The notes under the pieces: generated by a model | What the model was told of the DNA's origin: nothing | The model's database searches: none | Seen by the model: only the letters and a program-made list of their open reading frames with translations | Program-made: the position numbers and the translations under genes | Part shown: positions 6,611 to 15,129 of the stretch, piece by piece | How positions within the stretch are numbered: position 1 is the stretch's first letter | Layout of the letters: each line of letters begins with the position of its first letter | Assembly (NCBI GenBank): GCA_031972295.1 | Contig: DALYEZ010000006.1 | Coordinates: forward strand, 1-40,029 | DNA length: 40,029 nucleotides | From: JALHNF01 sp031972295 | GTDB taxonomy: Bacteria; Patescibacteriota; Minisyncoccia; Phycocordibacterales; UBA5272 | Reading direction: 5' to 3'

Positions 6611-9316
6611 ATGCCACCATTTAATAATTTTACGACGAAAGCAAAAGACGCTATTCGGCGGAGTCATGAGCTTGCCATAGAACGAGGGCAAAATCACGTG
6701 GGTCCAACACATGTTCTCGCAGCCCTGTTGCTCCAAGAAGAGAGTATGGTTCTTACCATGCTTGAAAAGATGGATGTGGACACGATTCTTTTAACAGAAA
6801 GCGCCCTTGATCTTATTGAAGGAACAACCGAAGGACAAACCGTGCAACAGCAAACGTTTCAGATGTATCTGACTCCTGAGCTTGCGCAGATGTTTGATGC
6901 AGCGGTAAAAATTGCACAGTCGCTTCAAGAACAATTCATTTCGACCGAGCACATGTTACTCGCGCTTTTTGATGTGCCAGGTGAGGTACAGGAGCTTCTT
7001 GCAAAATTTAAAATAAAAAGAGATGTTGCGTACGCGACATACGAAGAAGTTCGCAATCAGCCTCAAGGAGAAAATGAAAATTCTCCGAAAAAGTTCAAGG
7101 CAATTCTAAAATATACCCGTAATCTAACCAAAGATGCACGGGAAGATAAACTCGATCCTGTTATTGGACGTGATTCAGAAATAATGCGTTTGATGCAGAT
7201 TATTTCTCGTCGAACTAAAAACAATCCTATCTTGCTTGGTGAACCAGGAACGGGGAAGACGGCAGTTGTTGAAGGGCTTGCTATCCGCATTGCAAAGGGA
7301 GATGTGCCTGAGAGTTTAAAAGATAAGGAACTTGTTTCGCTCGACCTTGGACTTCTTATTGCTGGCACAAAGTATCGTGGTGAGTTTGAAGAGCGACTCA
7401 AGAACATTATGAAGGAGATTGAGCGATCAAATGGGAAAATTATTGTTTTTATCGATGAAATTCATACTATTGTAGGAGCTGGAGCATCTGACGGTAATGG
7501 AGCTGACGCAGCAAACCTTTTAAAGCCGGCACTTTCTCGTGGAGAGCTTCGTGCTATTGGAGCGACAACCCTCAAGGAATATCAGAAACATATCGAAAAA
7601 GATCCAGCATTAGCACGGCGATTCCAGCCGGTATTTGTTGAGGAACCGTCACGAGATGACAGTATCGCTATTTTACGCGGACTTAAAGAAAAATATGAGC
7701 TGTATCACAACGTGCATATTACTGACGATGCTTTAATTTCAGCTGTTGATTTTTCGACTCGCTACATCACCAGTCGCTTTTTACCAGATAAAGCAATTGA
7801 CCTCATTGATGAAGCATCTTCCGCGCTTCGTATATCGCTTGAAAATAAACCACCCGTGCTTGAAGAAGCGCATCGAAAGATAATGCGCTTTGAAATTGAA
7901 AAAGAAGCTTTGCTTAAGGATTTACGCCAAGCGGAAAGTAAAGGGAATAAAGATGTTAAAGAGACAAAGGGACGGATTAAAGAAATAGAAGTGGAGATTG
8001 CTGATGTACAGGAGAAGACTCGTGAACTTGAAACAAAGTGGAAGGGCGAGAAAAACATTTTGCTTGATGTCGCTAAGATTAAAAAAGAGCTCGACTCACT
8101 TCGTGTTGAATCTGAAAACGCAGAAATGCGTCAAGATCTCGCTGCTGTTGCCGAGATTCGCTATGGCAAAATTCCGCAACTAAGAAAAGCGCTTGAAGAT
8201 AAAATGGCAAAGCTTAAGAAGCTTCAAAAAACACGTCGTGTACTTAAGGAGGAAATTACTCCTGAAGATATTGCCCATGTTGTTGCACGTTGGACAGGAA
8301 TTCCACTTCATCGCATGCTTGAAGAAGAATCAGAAAAGCTTGCGCACATGGAGGATTATCTTGGTAAGCGTGTCATCGGCCAGAAAGAAGCAATTAAGAA
8401 GATCTCGGACGCAGTACGTCGAAGCCGAGCAGGAATCAGTGATCCAAATCGTCCAATCGGCTCGTTTATGTTCTTAGGTCCTACTGGCGTGGGAAAGACA
8501 GAGCTTACCAAAGCACTCGCCGAGTTTATGTTTAATGACGAGAAAGCGCTCATTAAAGTGGATATGAGTGAGTACATGGAAAAGCATGCAGTCTCAAAAC
8601 TTATTGGTTCACCACCAGGATATGTTGGCTATGAAGAATCAGGACAGCTCTCCGAAGCCATTCGTCATCGACCGTACTCCGTTGTACTTTTTGATGAAGT
8701 AGAAAAAGCTCATCCGGAAGTCTTTAACACTTTACTTCAAGTACTTGATGAAGGACGACTTACTGACTCAAAGGGACGTGTAGTGAATTTCAAAAACACT
8801 ATCATTGTGCTTACATCAAACATTGGCTCTGAATTTATTCAAAAAATGGAAACGATGGGATTCTCGAATAATACTGGAGTTGTGGAATATGCCAATGCAA
8901 AAGAAAAAGTTCAAGACGCACTCAAGAATCATTTCCGTCCAGAATTCTTAAATCGTCTCGACGATATTGTTGTCTTTGATGTTCTTACTACAGATGCCAT
9001 CCGCGAGGTTGTTTTGCTCCAGGTGGAACAAATTCGTATCCGACTGAAGCCAAAAGGTATTGACCTTGTAGTAAGCGACGAAGCACTTGAAAAGATTGCC
9101 AAAGACGGTTTTGATCCGCACTACGGTGCACGGCCTATCAGACGACTTATTCAGACTAAAGTACTCAATGAGGTTGCGTCACTTTTAGTCACAAAACAAA
9201 CTGCACAGGGGAGCGTTGTAGAGGTCAAGGTCAAAGAAGGTCTTTTGGTGGTTGAAGTCCAAAAACCAAGGAGATCACCTATCAAAATTGCGAAGTCTTT
9301 CTCTAAGAAAAAGTAG
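6611..9316 (+). CDS. clpB: ATP-dependent disaggregase ClpB
   Basis: A 901-residue Hsp100 chaperone that pulls proteins out of aggregates with DnaK. Order: N-domain repeats (to about residue 145), AAA1 with Walker A GEPGTGKT at 210-217 and Walker B IVFIDEIHT, a long charged coiled-coil middle domain (about 415-540) that separates ClpB from ClpA/ClpC, then AAA2 with GPTGVGKT near 623-630, VVLFDEVEKAHPEV, the GSPPGYVGYEE pore loop and the C-terminal GARPIRR sensor-2. The length is slightly above the usual 850-870. It is monocistronic between its own promoter and a strong terminator. Confidence 0.95.
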   Translation: MPPFNNFTTKAKDAIRRSHELAIERGQNHVGPTHVLAALLLQEESMVLTMLEKMDVDTILLTESALDLIEGTTEGQTVQQQTFQMYLTPELAQMFDAAVKIAQSLQEQFISTEHMLLALFDVPGEVQELLAKFKIKRDVAYATYEEVRNQPQGENENSPKKFKAILKYTRNLTKDAREDKLDPVIGRDSEIMRLMQIISRRTKNNPILLGEPGTGKTAVVEGLAIRIAKGDVPESLKDKELVSLDLGLLIAGTKYRGEFEERLKNIMKEIERSNGKIIVFIDEIHTIVGAGASDGNGADAANLLKPALSRGELRAIGATTLKEYQKHIEKDPALARRFQPVFVEEPSRDDSIAILRGLKEKYELYHNVHITDDALISAVDFSTRYITSRFLPDKAIDLIDEASSALRISLENKPPVLEEAHRKIMRFEIEKEALLKDLRQAESKGNKDVKETKGRIKEIEVEIADVQEKTRELETKWKGEKNILLDVAKIKKELDSLRVESENAEMRQDLAAVAEIRYGKIPQLRKALEDKMAKLKKLQKTRRVLKEEITPEDIAHVVARWTGIPLHRMLEEESEKLAHMEDYLGKRVIGQKEAIKKISDAVRRSRAGISDPNRPIGSFMFLGPTGVGKTELTKALAEFMFNDEKALIKVDMSEYMEKHAVSKLIGSPPGYVGYEESGQLSEAIRHRPYSVVLFDEVEKAHPEVFNTLLQVLDEGRLTDSKGRVVNFKNTIIVLTSNIGSEFIQKMETMGFSNNTGVVEYANAKEKVQDALKNHFRPEFLNRLDDIVVFDVLTTDAIREVVLLQVEQIRIRLKPKGIDLVVSDEALEKIAKDGFDPHYGARPIRRLIQTKVLNEVASLLVTKQTAQGSVVEVKVKEGLLVVEVQKPRRSPIKIAKSFSKKK

Positions 9317-9322
9317 GAAGTA

Positions 9323-9364
9323 ATAAAATAAAAACCTGTGATTTAATCACAGGTTTTTATTTTA
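9323..9364. terminator. Bidirectional terminator after clpB
   Basis: A near-perfect palindrome: AAAACCTGTGATT facing AATCACAGGTTTT, extended on both sides by A/T runs. It works in either direction. Confidence 0.9.
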
Positions 9365-9366
9365 TA

Positions 9367-9395
9367 TTGACATTATTTAAATTAAATTGTACAAT
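9367..9395 (+). promoter_or_regulatory. Promoter TTGACA-17-TACAAT
   Basis: TTGACA at 9367-9372 and TACAAT at 9390-9395, ideal 17-nt spacing, ahead of the secreted-protein gene at 9428. Confidence 0.75.
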
Positions 9396-9427
9396 AAAAA
9401 GCTATACAAACACCCCAAGGAGGGGTT

Positions 9428-10003
9428 ATGAACAAGTTCATTTTAATTTTTACAGCACTCCTAGCGTTGAATGTTTCAGCACAAGAAGTGATAATGAAGT
9501 CTGGTTTTGAAGATGGGGAACAGTCACCACTTCTTCCAAACTCGATTCATGTGTCAAGCGATCCGTTACCCGCCTTTAGTCCTGTGGTCGGGGCAATGGG
9601 TGTAATTGTGTTTAGGGGCGATTTGTTCAACAATACCCCCTGGGAGTTTCATTTATGGCGAGTCAGTCTAGCTGTCCAGTCTCTGGATGGAGGTGTCTTT
9701 CCATTTCGGAACGTACGTCTTAGATTTGTTCCGAGTGGGCACATTGTTCATGCAGCCACATACTGCAGTGATTATTCCTGCTTTGGTGTTGATCAACAAG
9801 GTATGGCAGGAATGGCAGCGCTCACGCTACAGGAATTTGAGGTTTTAGCCGACGTGGTGGACGTCTCACCCTCGGTTGGTCGGAGATACGTGTTCCGCAT
9901 CGTTGCTCAAAGCGATATTTACGGAACAACATATCCTCTTGGAAACAGCTATGTTGTAGGTGGGGTGCCGGCACCCGGCCCTATCATTACTCCGCGATTG
10001 TAA
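9428..10003 (+). CDS. Orphan secreted protein, unknown
   Basis: 191 residues. I do not recognise a family. It has a clear Sec signal peptide (MNKFILIFTALLALNVSA, cleavage probably before QEV), so the mature protein is exported. The mature part is rich in beta-forming stretches and holds one Cys pair five residues apart (TYCSDYSCFG), which could form a disulfide; the tail is Pro-rich. The ribosome-binding site AAGGAGGGG lies 3-4 nt before the ATG and sits in a small ACCCC/GGGGT hairpin. The gene has its own promoter and terminator, and its codon use is richer in G+C than the neighbouring mutY-like gene, so recent acquisition is possible. Confidence 0.7.
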   Translation: MNKFILIFTALLALNVSAQEVIMKSGFEDGEQSPLLPNSIHVSSDPLPAFSPVVGAMGVIVFRGDLFNNTPWEFHLWRVSLAVQSLDGGVFPFRNVRLRFVPSGHIVHAATYCSDYSCFGVDQQGMAGMAALTLQEFEVLADVVDVSPSVGRRYVFRIVAQSDIYGTTYPLGNSYVVGGVPAPGPIITPRL

Positions 10004-10021
10004 TTGCGGAGAGAGGAAATC

Positions 10022-10049
10022 AAAGCGCGACATGCAAATGTCGCGCTTT
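10022..10049 (+). terminator. Terminator after secreted protein
   Basis: AAAGCGCGACAT-GCAA-ATGTCGCGCTTT then TTTGC: a 12-bp stem with a T tract. A second stem, CTCCGC/GCGGAG (9990-10011), overlaps the stop codon. Confidence 0.9.
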
Positions 10050-10053
10050 TTGC

Positions 10054-10059
10054 TAGTAT
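10054..10059 (+). promoter_or_regulatory. TGC-TAGTAT -10 box, leaderless GTG start
   Basis: It ends 6 nt before the GTG at 10066; a TATAAA overlaps it. Confidence 0.5.
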
Positions 10060-10065
10060 AAATAA

Positions 10066-10911
10066 GTGAAAAAGCTCCCAAGTGTTCAAGTAAAAAACTT
10101 TCAGAAAAAAATCTGGAGTTTTTATTGTGCACAAGGAAGACATAATTTACCTTGGCGTCCTCCGGCATTGAAACTAAAGAAAGGGATCCTTGATATGTAT
10201 CCAATTATGGTCTCAGAAATAATGCTTCAGCAAACCCAGGTATCACGTGTATTGCCAAAGTTTAAAGAATGGATGAGACACTTTTCAAGTTTTAAAACTC
10301 TAGCGAGTGCATCGCGAAAAGATGTTCTTAGTTTATGGCAGGGGTTGGGATATACTCGTCGTGCGAAGTTTTTGCATGAGGCAGCACAAAAAATAGTAAA
10401 AGATGGTACACCAAAAACCACAGTTGAGCTTGAAAACTTGCCAGGAATCGGTCATTACACTGCGCGAGCGATTGCAACATTTGCATGGAATGAGTCACAT
10501 GTATTTGTTGAGACAAATATTCGTACAGTTTACATCGACCACTTTTTTATAAAAAAAGAAACAGTAAATGATGTTGAAATTTTACATCAAGTAGAACAAA
10601 CACTAGATAAGAAAAATCCCCGAGAATGGATGTATGCACTTATGGATTATGGTTCGTATTTAAAATCTCAAAGCAAAGGGCACAATGCAAAAGCAAAATC
10701 TTTTACTCGACAATCAAAATTTAAAGGTTCGGTACGAGAAGTGCGCGGGGCCATTATGAAGATTCTTACAAAAAAAGAAACATTTACCTTAAGAGATAAA
10801 AAAGGATTTAAAAAAAAGTTTGATGACAAACGTGTCGAGGAGGCACTTACAGGTCTTATGAAAGATGGGCTTATCCAGCAACAAAAAGATAAGTATAAAA
10901 TTGAGGGTTAA
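10066..10911 (+). CDS. MutY-type A/G-specific adenine glycosylase, clusterless
   Basis: 281 residues, GTG start. An HhH-GPD base-excision enzyme expected to remove A opposite 8-oxoG. Seen: PWR at 29-31, the VSEIMLQQTQV block with catalytic Glu51, WQGLGYTRRA, and the helix-hairpin-helix LPGIGHYTARAI at 125-136. Two departures: the position of the catalytic Asp (D138 in E. coli, in LDGNV) is E149 in VETNI, and the Fe-S loop after MDYGSYL contains no Cys at all (family C-x6-C-x2-C-x5-C). The C-terminal 8-oxoG-recognition (Nudix-like) domain is missing; about 60 Lys-rich residues, possibly a winged helix, take its place. The specificity could therefore differ. Confidence 0.8.
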   Translation: MKKLPSVQVKNFQKKIWSFYCAQGRHNLPWRPPALKLKKGILDMYPIMVSEIMLQQTQVSRVLPKFKEWMRHFSSFKTLASASRKDVLSLWQGLGYTRRAKFLHEAAQKIVKDGTPKTTVELENLPGIGHYTARAIATFAWNESHVFVETNIRTVYIDHFFIKKETVNDVEILHQVEQTLDKKNPREWMYALMDYGSYLKSQSKGHNAKAKSFTRQSKFKGSVREVRGAIMKILTKKETFTLRDKKGFKKKFDDKRVEEALTGLMKDGLIQQQKDKYKIEG

Positions 10912-10913
10912 TT

Positions 10914-10942
10914 TTGACAACTTACTGTTTTTATAGTACGAA
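10914..10942 (+). promoter_or_regulatory. Possible promoter of 10984 gene
   Basis: TTGACA at 10914-10919 with TACGAA 17 nt further, or a TATAGT at 10932. The -10 is weak. A small CTCAC-ATTCC-GTGAG hairpin (10951-10965) lies just before the ribosome-binding site. Confidence 0.45.
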
Positions 10943-10983
10943 TTAATTGTACTCACATTCCGTGAGAAGATGAGGAAGGAAAA

Positions 10984-11397
10984 ATGAACATCATTAAGAT
11001 CATGTGCTTTCAACTTACGTTGAAGTGGGGTTACTTAGGAGTGTTGTTGGGCTTACTTTTTGTATTCGTCGCCATGTCCGGCTTCCTAGGCCGTGACACC
11101 ACTATTTCCTGGACTCTACTGACACCTCTTTTTTTCGGGATAGTTGGAGCCATCTTTGGGCGCTATGCTTCCAAAGGACTCATCCGTTCACGTATCAAAA
11201 ACGAGATGGAAGAGCTGGAGCTTGATGTTCAGAATCACCCTGAGAAAGCAGCGCAAGAAATGCTTGAATGCGAGGCTGCGGCGCTAGAGGCTAGATTCAA
11301 ACTTGAAACACTTCCCGCTTTGCAAGCAGAACGTCTGGCGGGGTACCAGAAAAAGCTCGCTGAACTTAGCGAGGCACGTGCGCAATTAGCTGAGTAA
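10984..11397 (+). CDS. Orphan membrane protein with coiled-coil tail
   Basis: 137 residues, family not recognised. Two hydrophobic segments (about 15-33 GYLGVLLGLLFVFVAMSGF and 42-60, LLTPLFFGIVGAIFG region) are followed by a charged, Ala/Glu/Leu-rich helix (about 70-137) predicted to be a cytoplasmic coiled coil. GAGGAAGGA 3 nt before the ATG is a strong ribosome-binding site. It is a single-gene unit with its own terminator and higher G+C than the preceding gene, resembling the other orphan units at 9428 and 18985. Confidence 0.65.
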   Translation: MNIIKIMCFQLTLKWGYLGVLLGLLFVFVAMSGFLGRDTTISWTLLTPLFFGIVGAIFGRYASKGLIRSRIKNEMEELELDVQNHPEKAAQEMLECEAAALEARFKLETLPALQAERLAGYQKKLAELSEARAQLAE

Positions 11398-11404
11398 GCC
11401 GATC

Positions 11405-11440
11405 ACAACAAAGTCGTTGGGGGTCGGCTTTGTTGTTTTT
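11405..11440 (+). terminator. Terminator after 10984 gene
   Basis: ACAACAAAG (11405-11413) pairs with CTTTGTTGT (11428-11436), followed by TTTT. A competing stem, GCCGA/TCGGC, starts a few bases earlier. Confidence 0.8.
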
Positions 11441-11446
11441 AGGGTT

Positions 11447-12157
11447 TTACATCAACCCAACGCTTGTAAGTAGTTCGGAAACTTCTTCAGGAGAAAGAAC
11501 ACGTGTTTGGTTTGGGTGAAGTTTTTTTAAAGTAATATTTTGAATACGGATACGACGGAGGTGGTCAACGGTGAGGTGCACAGCAGCACACATTTGACGC
11601 ACCTGATGTTTTTTACCTTCAGTGAGTACCATGTGAAGAATATGAGGTTCAGCTTTTAAAGCATTTTTTGCTTTCACGAGAACTTTTTTTCCTTCGTGGG
11701 CAACTTTTACTCCTGCGAGCAGTTGTTTTATTTGAGCTGGTACAATGCTCTCCCGCACAGATACCTCGTATTCTTTTTCGTGATTGTATTTAGGATTGAG
11801 GAGTCGTTCACTTAAGCGAGTGTCATTAGAAAGGAGAAGAAGTCCGTCTGTTTCTTTATCGAGTCGTCCAATAGCATGCGTTTTAATATTTTGTCCACCA
11901 ATTTCTAATGTCTTTGCATCAGGGGTCGCAACATCACGAGGTTTGTACCAGAGCACATAGACATACTCTTTTTTGATAGCATTCTTTAGCTCAACATGGT
12001 CACCTTTTTGTACCATGGTGCCGAGCACTACTCGCTTGCCATTTATAAAAACTTTACCTTGAGAAACAAGGACGTCTGCGCCACGTCGTGTAGACATACC
12101 CATATGTGCCATGTAGGTATTGATTCGTATTGGAAATGCAATGTTATTTGGTGTCAT
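11447..12157 (-). CDS. RsuA/RluB-family pseudouridine synthase
   Basis: 236 residues. N-terminal S4 RNA-binding domain (about 10-58: RINTYMAHMGMSTRRGADVLVSQG is split over the S4 helices), then the catalytic domain with GRLDKETDGLLLL at 98-110 (nucleophile D100), and KHQVRQM / HLRRIRIQNITL near the end. It isomerises uridine in rRNA; the target position is not predictable. The frame overlaps the upstream MFS gene by 14 nt, so the two are translationally linked. Confidence 0.9.
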   Translation of the reverse strand: MTPNNIAFPIRINTYMAHMGMSTRRGADVLVSQGKVFINGKRVVLGTMVQKGDHVELKNAIKKEYVYVLWYKPRDVATPDAKTLEIGGQNIKTHAIGRLDKETDGLLLLSNDTRLSERLLNPKYNHEKEYEVSVRESIVPAQIKQLLAGVKVAHEGKKVLVKAKNALKAEPHILHMVLTEGKKHQVRQMCAAVHLTVDHLRRIRIQNITLKKLHPNQTRVLSPEEVSELLTSVGLM

Positions 12158-13289
12158 GGAGTTTGAATATAGGAATAAGACTAAGGGCTAGTATACCAGC
12201 AAGTGTCAAAAACACCGCCTGGAGCGAAATGCTATAGACTATAACCGAACCAACAAGTGGTCCTGTGATGAGGGCAACGTTTCTTGTGTTGGTGAAGATA
12301 CTTATGAGATCTGCTTGGCTGTGATCGACTTGTTTGTAAAAGTACGAACTTGCCATTTCTTCTACGATACTTGCGCCGAGTCGTGCAATGAAGAGTGCGA
12401 AGATATAAAACACAAGCGGGGGAATAGCGAGGAGGCCAAACATGATGGTTCCTAAAATCATGAGAAACATTCCAGAGATAAGAAGTTCTTTTTCACCAAG
12501 TTTACTGTCGGCGAGACGTCCAAGCGGATAAGGAAGAATGATGAAAGGAATGAGAATAATAGGAATAACAACACCGAGGTATGTTTTGAGGTCAAGGATA
12601 TTATTTTGGATTAAGTAGATTGGCGCATAGACAATCATGATAATCCAGAAAAGTTCGAGAATGTATTGGGTAAATACAATTCGACGCACATTTACGAGTC
12701 CTTTAAGACGTTGAAAACTCTGTATGAAGTCTGGCGCAACATATCGTGGCTCATGGAGATGGTCGAGATGTTTGTAGAGAATGTATATCATTGGCACAAG
12801 ACAGAGCGCTGCGCTTGTGAAAAGAATTGCAAAACCTGAGCCGATTATTTGTGATGCAAAAAACGGCCCAGTGAGGATTCCGAGATTGAGAATAGTAAGA
12901 TATGCACCACGAACCTTTCCTGTGTCTTCATTTTTACTGACTGATTCAACAAGAATGTTTAATGATACAAACAAAACACTCAGTAAGACAGTGTGGATAA
13001 TAAAACTTAGAAGACTAAGAACAACTGATGTGGAGTAGGCAAGGGTAATAAGTGAAATAAGTTCAAGAATCGAAACGCCGATGAGTACACTGCGGTTACT
13101 CCATTTGTTTAGAAGAGCTCCTATTTTTATACTCAGTACAAAACTGATCAGTGCTGCAACACTATAAATAACACCAATAAAGCTAAGTGGAACAATTGAC
13201 TCTAGGTATGAGGATTCAGAATACAGGGGAAGTGCGTAATGAAACGCGTAGAAAAGGGTAACAAGATAAATGGCAGTAATTGAGCGCAT
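12144..13289 (-). CDS. MFS transporter
   Basis: 381 residues with about 12 hydrophobic helices (first AIYLVTLFYAFHYALPLY), two six-helix halves, and the short cytoplasmic loop after helix 2 with KIGALLNKWSNRS resembling the MFS G-x-L-x-D-R-x-G-R-R loop (repeated as YPLGRLADSKLGEKE in the second half). The substrate is unknown; drug-efflux-like sets have this size. TAGGAG lies 9 nt before the ATG. It lies 9 nt after the RNase J gene at 13299 and is probably co-transcribed. Confidence 0.85.
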   Translation of the reverse strand: MRSITAIYLVTLFYAFHYALPLYSESSYLESIVPLSFIGVIYSVAALISFVLSIKIGALLNKWSNRSVLIGVSILELISLITLAYSTSVVLSLLSFIIHTVLLSVLFVSLNILVESVSKNEDTGKVRGAYLTILNLGILTGPFFASQIIGSGFAILFTSAALCLVPMIYILYKHLDHLHEPRYVAPDFIQSFQRLKGLVNVRRIVFTQYILELFWIIMIVYAPIYLIQNNILDLKTYLGVVIPIILIPFIILPYPLGRLADSKLGEKELLISGMFLMILGTIMFGLLAIPPLVFYIFALFIARLGASIVEEMASSYFYKQVDHSQADLISIFTNTRNVALITGPLVGSVIVYSISLQAVFLTLAGILALSLIPIFKLHDTK

Positions 13290-13298
13290 ACAGTTCTC

Positions 13299-15125
13299 CT
13301 ATAGAGAAAGTATAACAGGAATAACTACTGGACGCTTGGCTGTTTTTTGAAGAAGGAAGCGAGTCACGGTGTCGGTCACTGTTTGCTTGAGGTAATCAAC
13401 ATCAATACCATTGGGGTGTTGTTTGGTAGTTATGTCCTCAATTGTTTTCTTGATGATTGTGCGCGCGTGACGGAGAAGCTCTTGAGATTCTTTGAGGTAC
13501 ACAAAGCCACGAGAAATAATGTCAGGTGACTTACGAAGCTGTCCCGTCGCACCATCTACCACAGCGACGATAACAAACATGCCGTCCTCGGCAAGCATTT
13601 GGCGATCTTTAATAACCACATCTTGCACGTCACTCACTGAGGTACCGTCCACCATAACTTTTGCGCTCGGCGCCTTTTCTTTTTGGATAACTACTTTGGT
13701 ACCATTTTCTACAATATCAATAATCATACCGTTGTCAGGAATGATGACATTACTTCTTTCTACACCAGCACGAATGGCCACTTCACCATTTGCAACAAGC
13801 ATGTAGTGGTATCCGTGTTCCGGAATGAAAAATTTCGGTTTAATTTGAGAAATAATCCACTGCATCTCATCACCATTTGCATGTCCTGAAGAGTGAACAT
13901 CGGAAGTTTGGTAGTGAATAATCTTTGCGCCACGTTTAGAAAGCCCGTCTTTGAGTTTCTGAACACTTTTTTCGTTACCAGGAATGATAGATGATGAAAG
14001 TACAACAGTATCTCCCTTTATGATTTTTAGATTTCTGTGAGTAGCATTTGCGGCACGCATGAGTGAGGCGTATTGGTCGCCTTGAGCACCGGTGGCAAGG
14101 ATAAGGAGACGTTCTGGTGGATAGCGATGCATGTCTTCCATGGTTGCCATCGATTCTTGAGGAATTTTGAGCATTCCAAGCTGGTGCACGATTTCAAAAT
14201 TACTTTTGAGTGAGCGTCCATCAATAATGATCATTCTTCCTGAAGCGACCGCAACTTCGAGAATGGTCATGAGACGTTCAAGTTGTGATGCAAAGGCGCC
14301 GAGAATAATCCGACCTCTTGTGGTGTGGATAATTCCGGTGATTGTTTTTATAACAAGACTTTCAGGTACTGAAAATCCAGGACGCTCAGTGTTGGTCGAG
14401 TCTGACATTAAACATAAAACAGAAAGGTTTTTGAACTTCTCGTATTCTTTTTTCTCAGTGTCTACAACTATTCCATTTTCATGCTCAAGTTTATTGTCGC
14501 CAGAGTGAACAATCGCTCCCTGAGGTGTGTGAATAATAATTCCCATCGCATCAGGAACGGTGTGTGTTACCGCAAAAAAGCTTACTTGAAGACTTCCGAT
14601 TGTGATTGTGTCGGTCTTTTCTACGACCCGAATATCAAGTGCGGGGAGCTGAGGGAATTCTTCCTGGCGCTTTTTAATGAACACAGCGGTAAAAAGACGT
14701 GTGTAAATTGGCGGATTACCAAGTCCTTGCATGATGTAAGGAATGGCTCCAATGTGGTCGAGGTGTCCGTGCGTTATAAGGAGTCCGCGAATTTTATGCT
14801 TTCGCTCTTCGAGATATTTTGTATTAGGGAGTATGTAGTCAACACCAGGAGCACTTTCGTCTTTGAAAGAAAATCCAGCATCGATAATAAAAATATCTTC
14901 TTTGGTTTCGATTGCAGTCATGTTTGAACCAATACCTTCAACGCCACCAAGAGGAATAATGCGCACACCATCGCGAATTTCAGGAATGCCAAGAGTCACC
15001 TTTTCTTTAAGGGGATTGTATATTGGGCTTGGTTTTGTACTTCCTTTGTAACCAGAAGATGTTCCTCGATTGTAGTTATTTCCTCCGTGTTGTCTTTTTG
15101 GAAATGGTTGTGATTGTTTTTGCAT
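13299..15125 (-). CDS. Ribonuclease J, complete active site
   Basis: 608 residues: metallo-beta-lactamase, beta-CASP and C-terminal domains. It degrades and trims RNA 5'-3' and endonucleolytically. Zn ligands by family pattern are all present: THGHLDH (H119, H121, D123, H124), H188 in VTHTVPD, D210 in HSGD, H437 in PEHG; SDSTNTERPG and SSGHA are also intact. The first 40 residues are a basic, Gly/Asn-rich tail, possibly RNA-binding. It lies 4 nt after a paralogue that has lost three of these ligands, suggesting a J1/J2-type heteromer in which this is the active subunit. Confidence 0.93.
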   Translation of the reverse strand: MQKQSQPFPKRQHGGNNYNRGTSSGYKGSTKPSPIYNPLKEKVTLGIPEIRDGVRIIPLGGVEGIGSNMTAIETKEDIFIIDAGFSFKDESAPGVDYILPNTKYLEERKHKIRGLLITHGHLDHIGAIPYIMQGLGNPPIYTRLFTAVFIKKRQEEFPQLPALDIRVVEKTDTITIGSLQVSFFAVTHTVPDAMGIIIHTPQGAIVHSGDNKLEHENGIVVDTEKKEYEKFKNLSVLCLMSDSTNTERPGFSVPESLVIKTITGIIHTTRGRIILGAFASQLERLMTILEVAVASGRMIIIDGRSLKSNFEIVHQLGMLKIPQESMATMEDMHRYPPERLLILATGAQGDQYASLMRAANATHRNLKIIKGDTVVLSSSIIPGNEKSVQKLKDGLSKRGAKIIHYQTSDVHSSGHANGDEMQWIISQIKPKFFIPEHGYHYMLVANGEVAIRAGVERSNVIIPDNGMIIDIVENGTKVVIQKEKAPSAKVMVDGTSVSDVQDVVIKDRQMLAEDGMFVIVAVVDGATGQLRKSPDIISRGFVYLKESQELLRHARTIIKKTIEDITTKQHPNGIDVDYLKQTVTDTVTRFLLQKTAKRPVVIPVILSL

Positions 15126-15129
15126 ACAT

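Noticed and set aside
13492..14927. Several long plus-strand ORFs opposite the RNase J genes
   Set aside because: Antisense shadows of two well-supported RNase J genes; no start signals or recognisable products.
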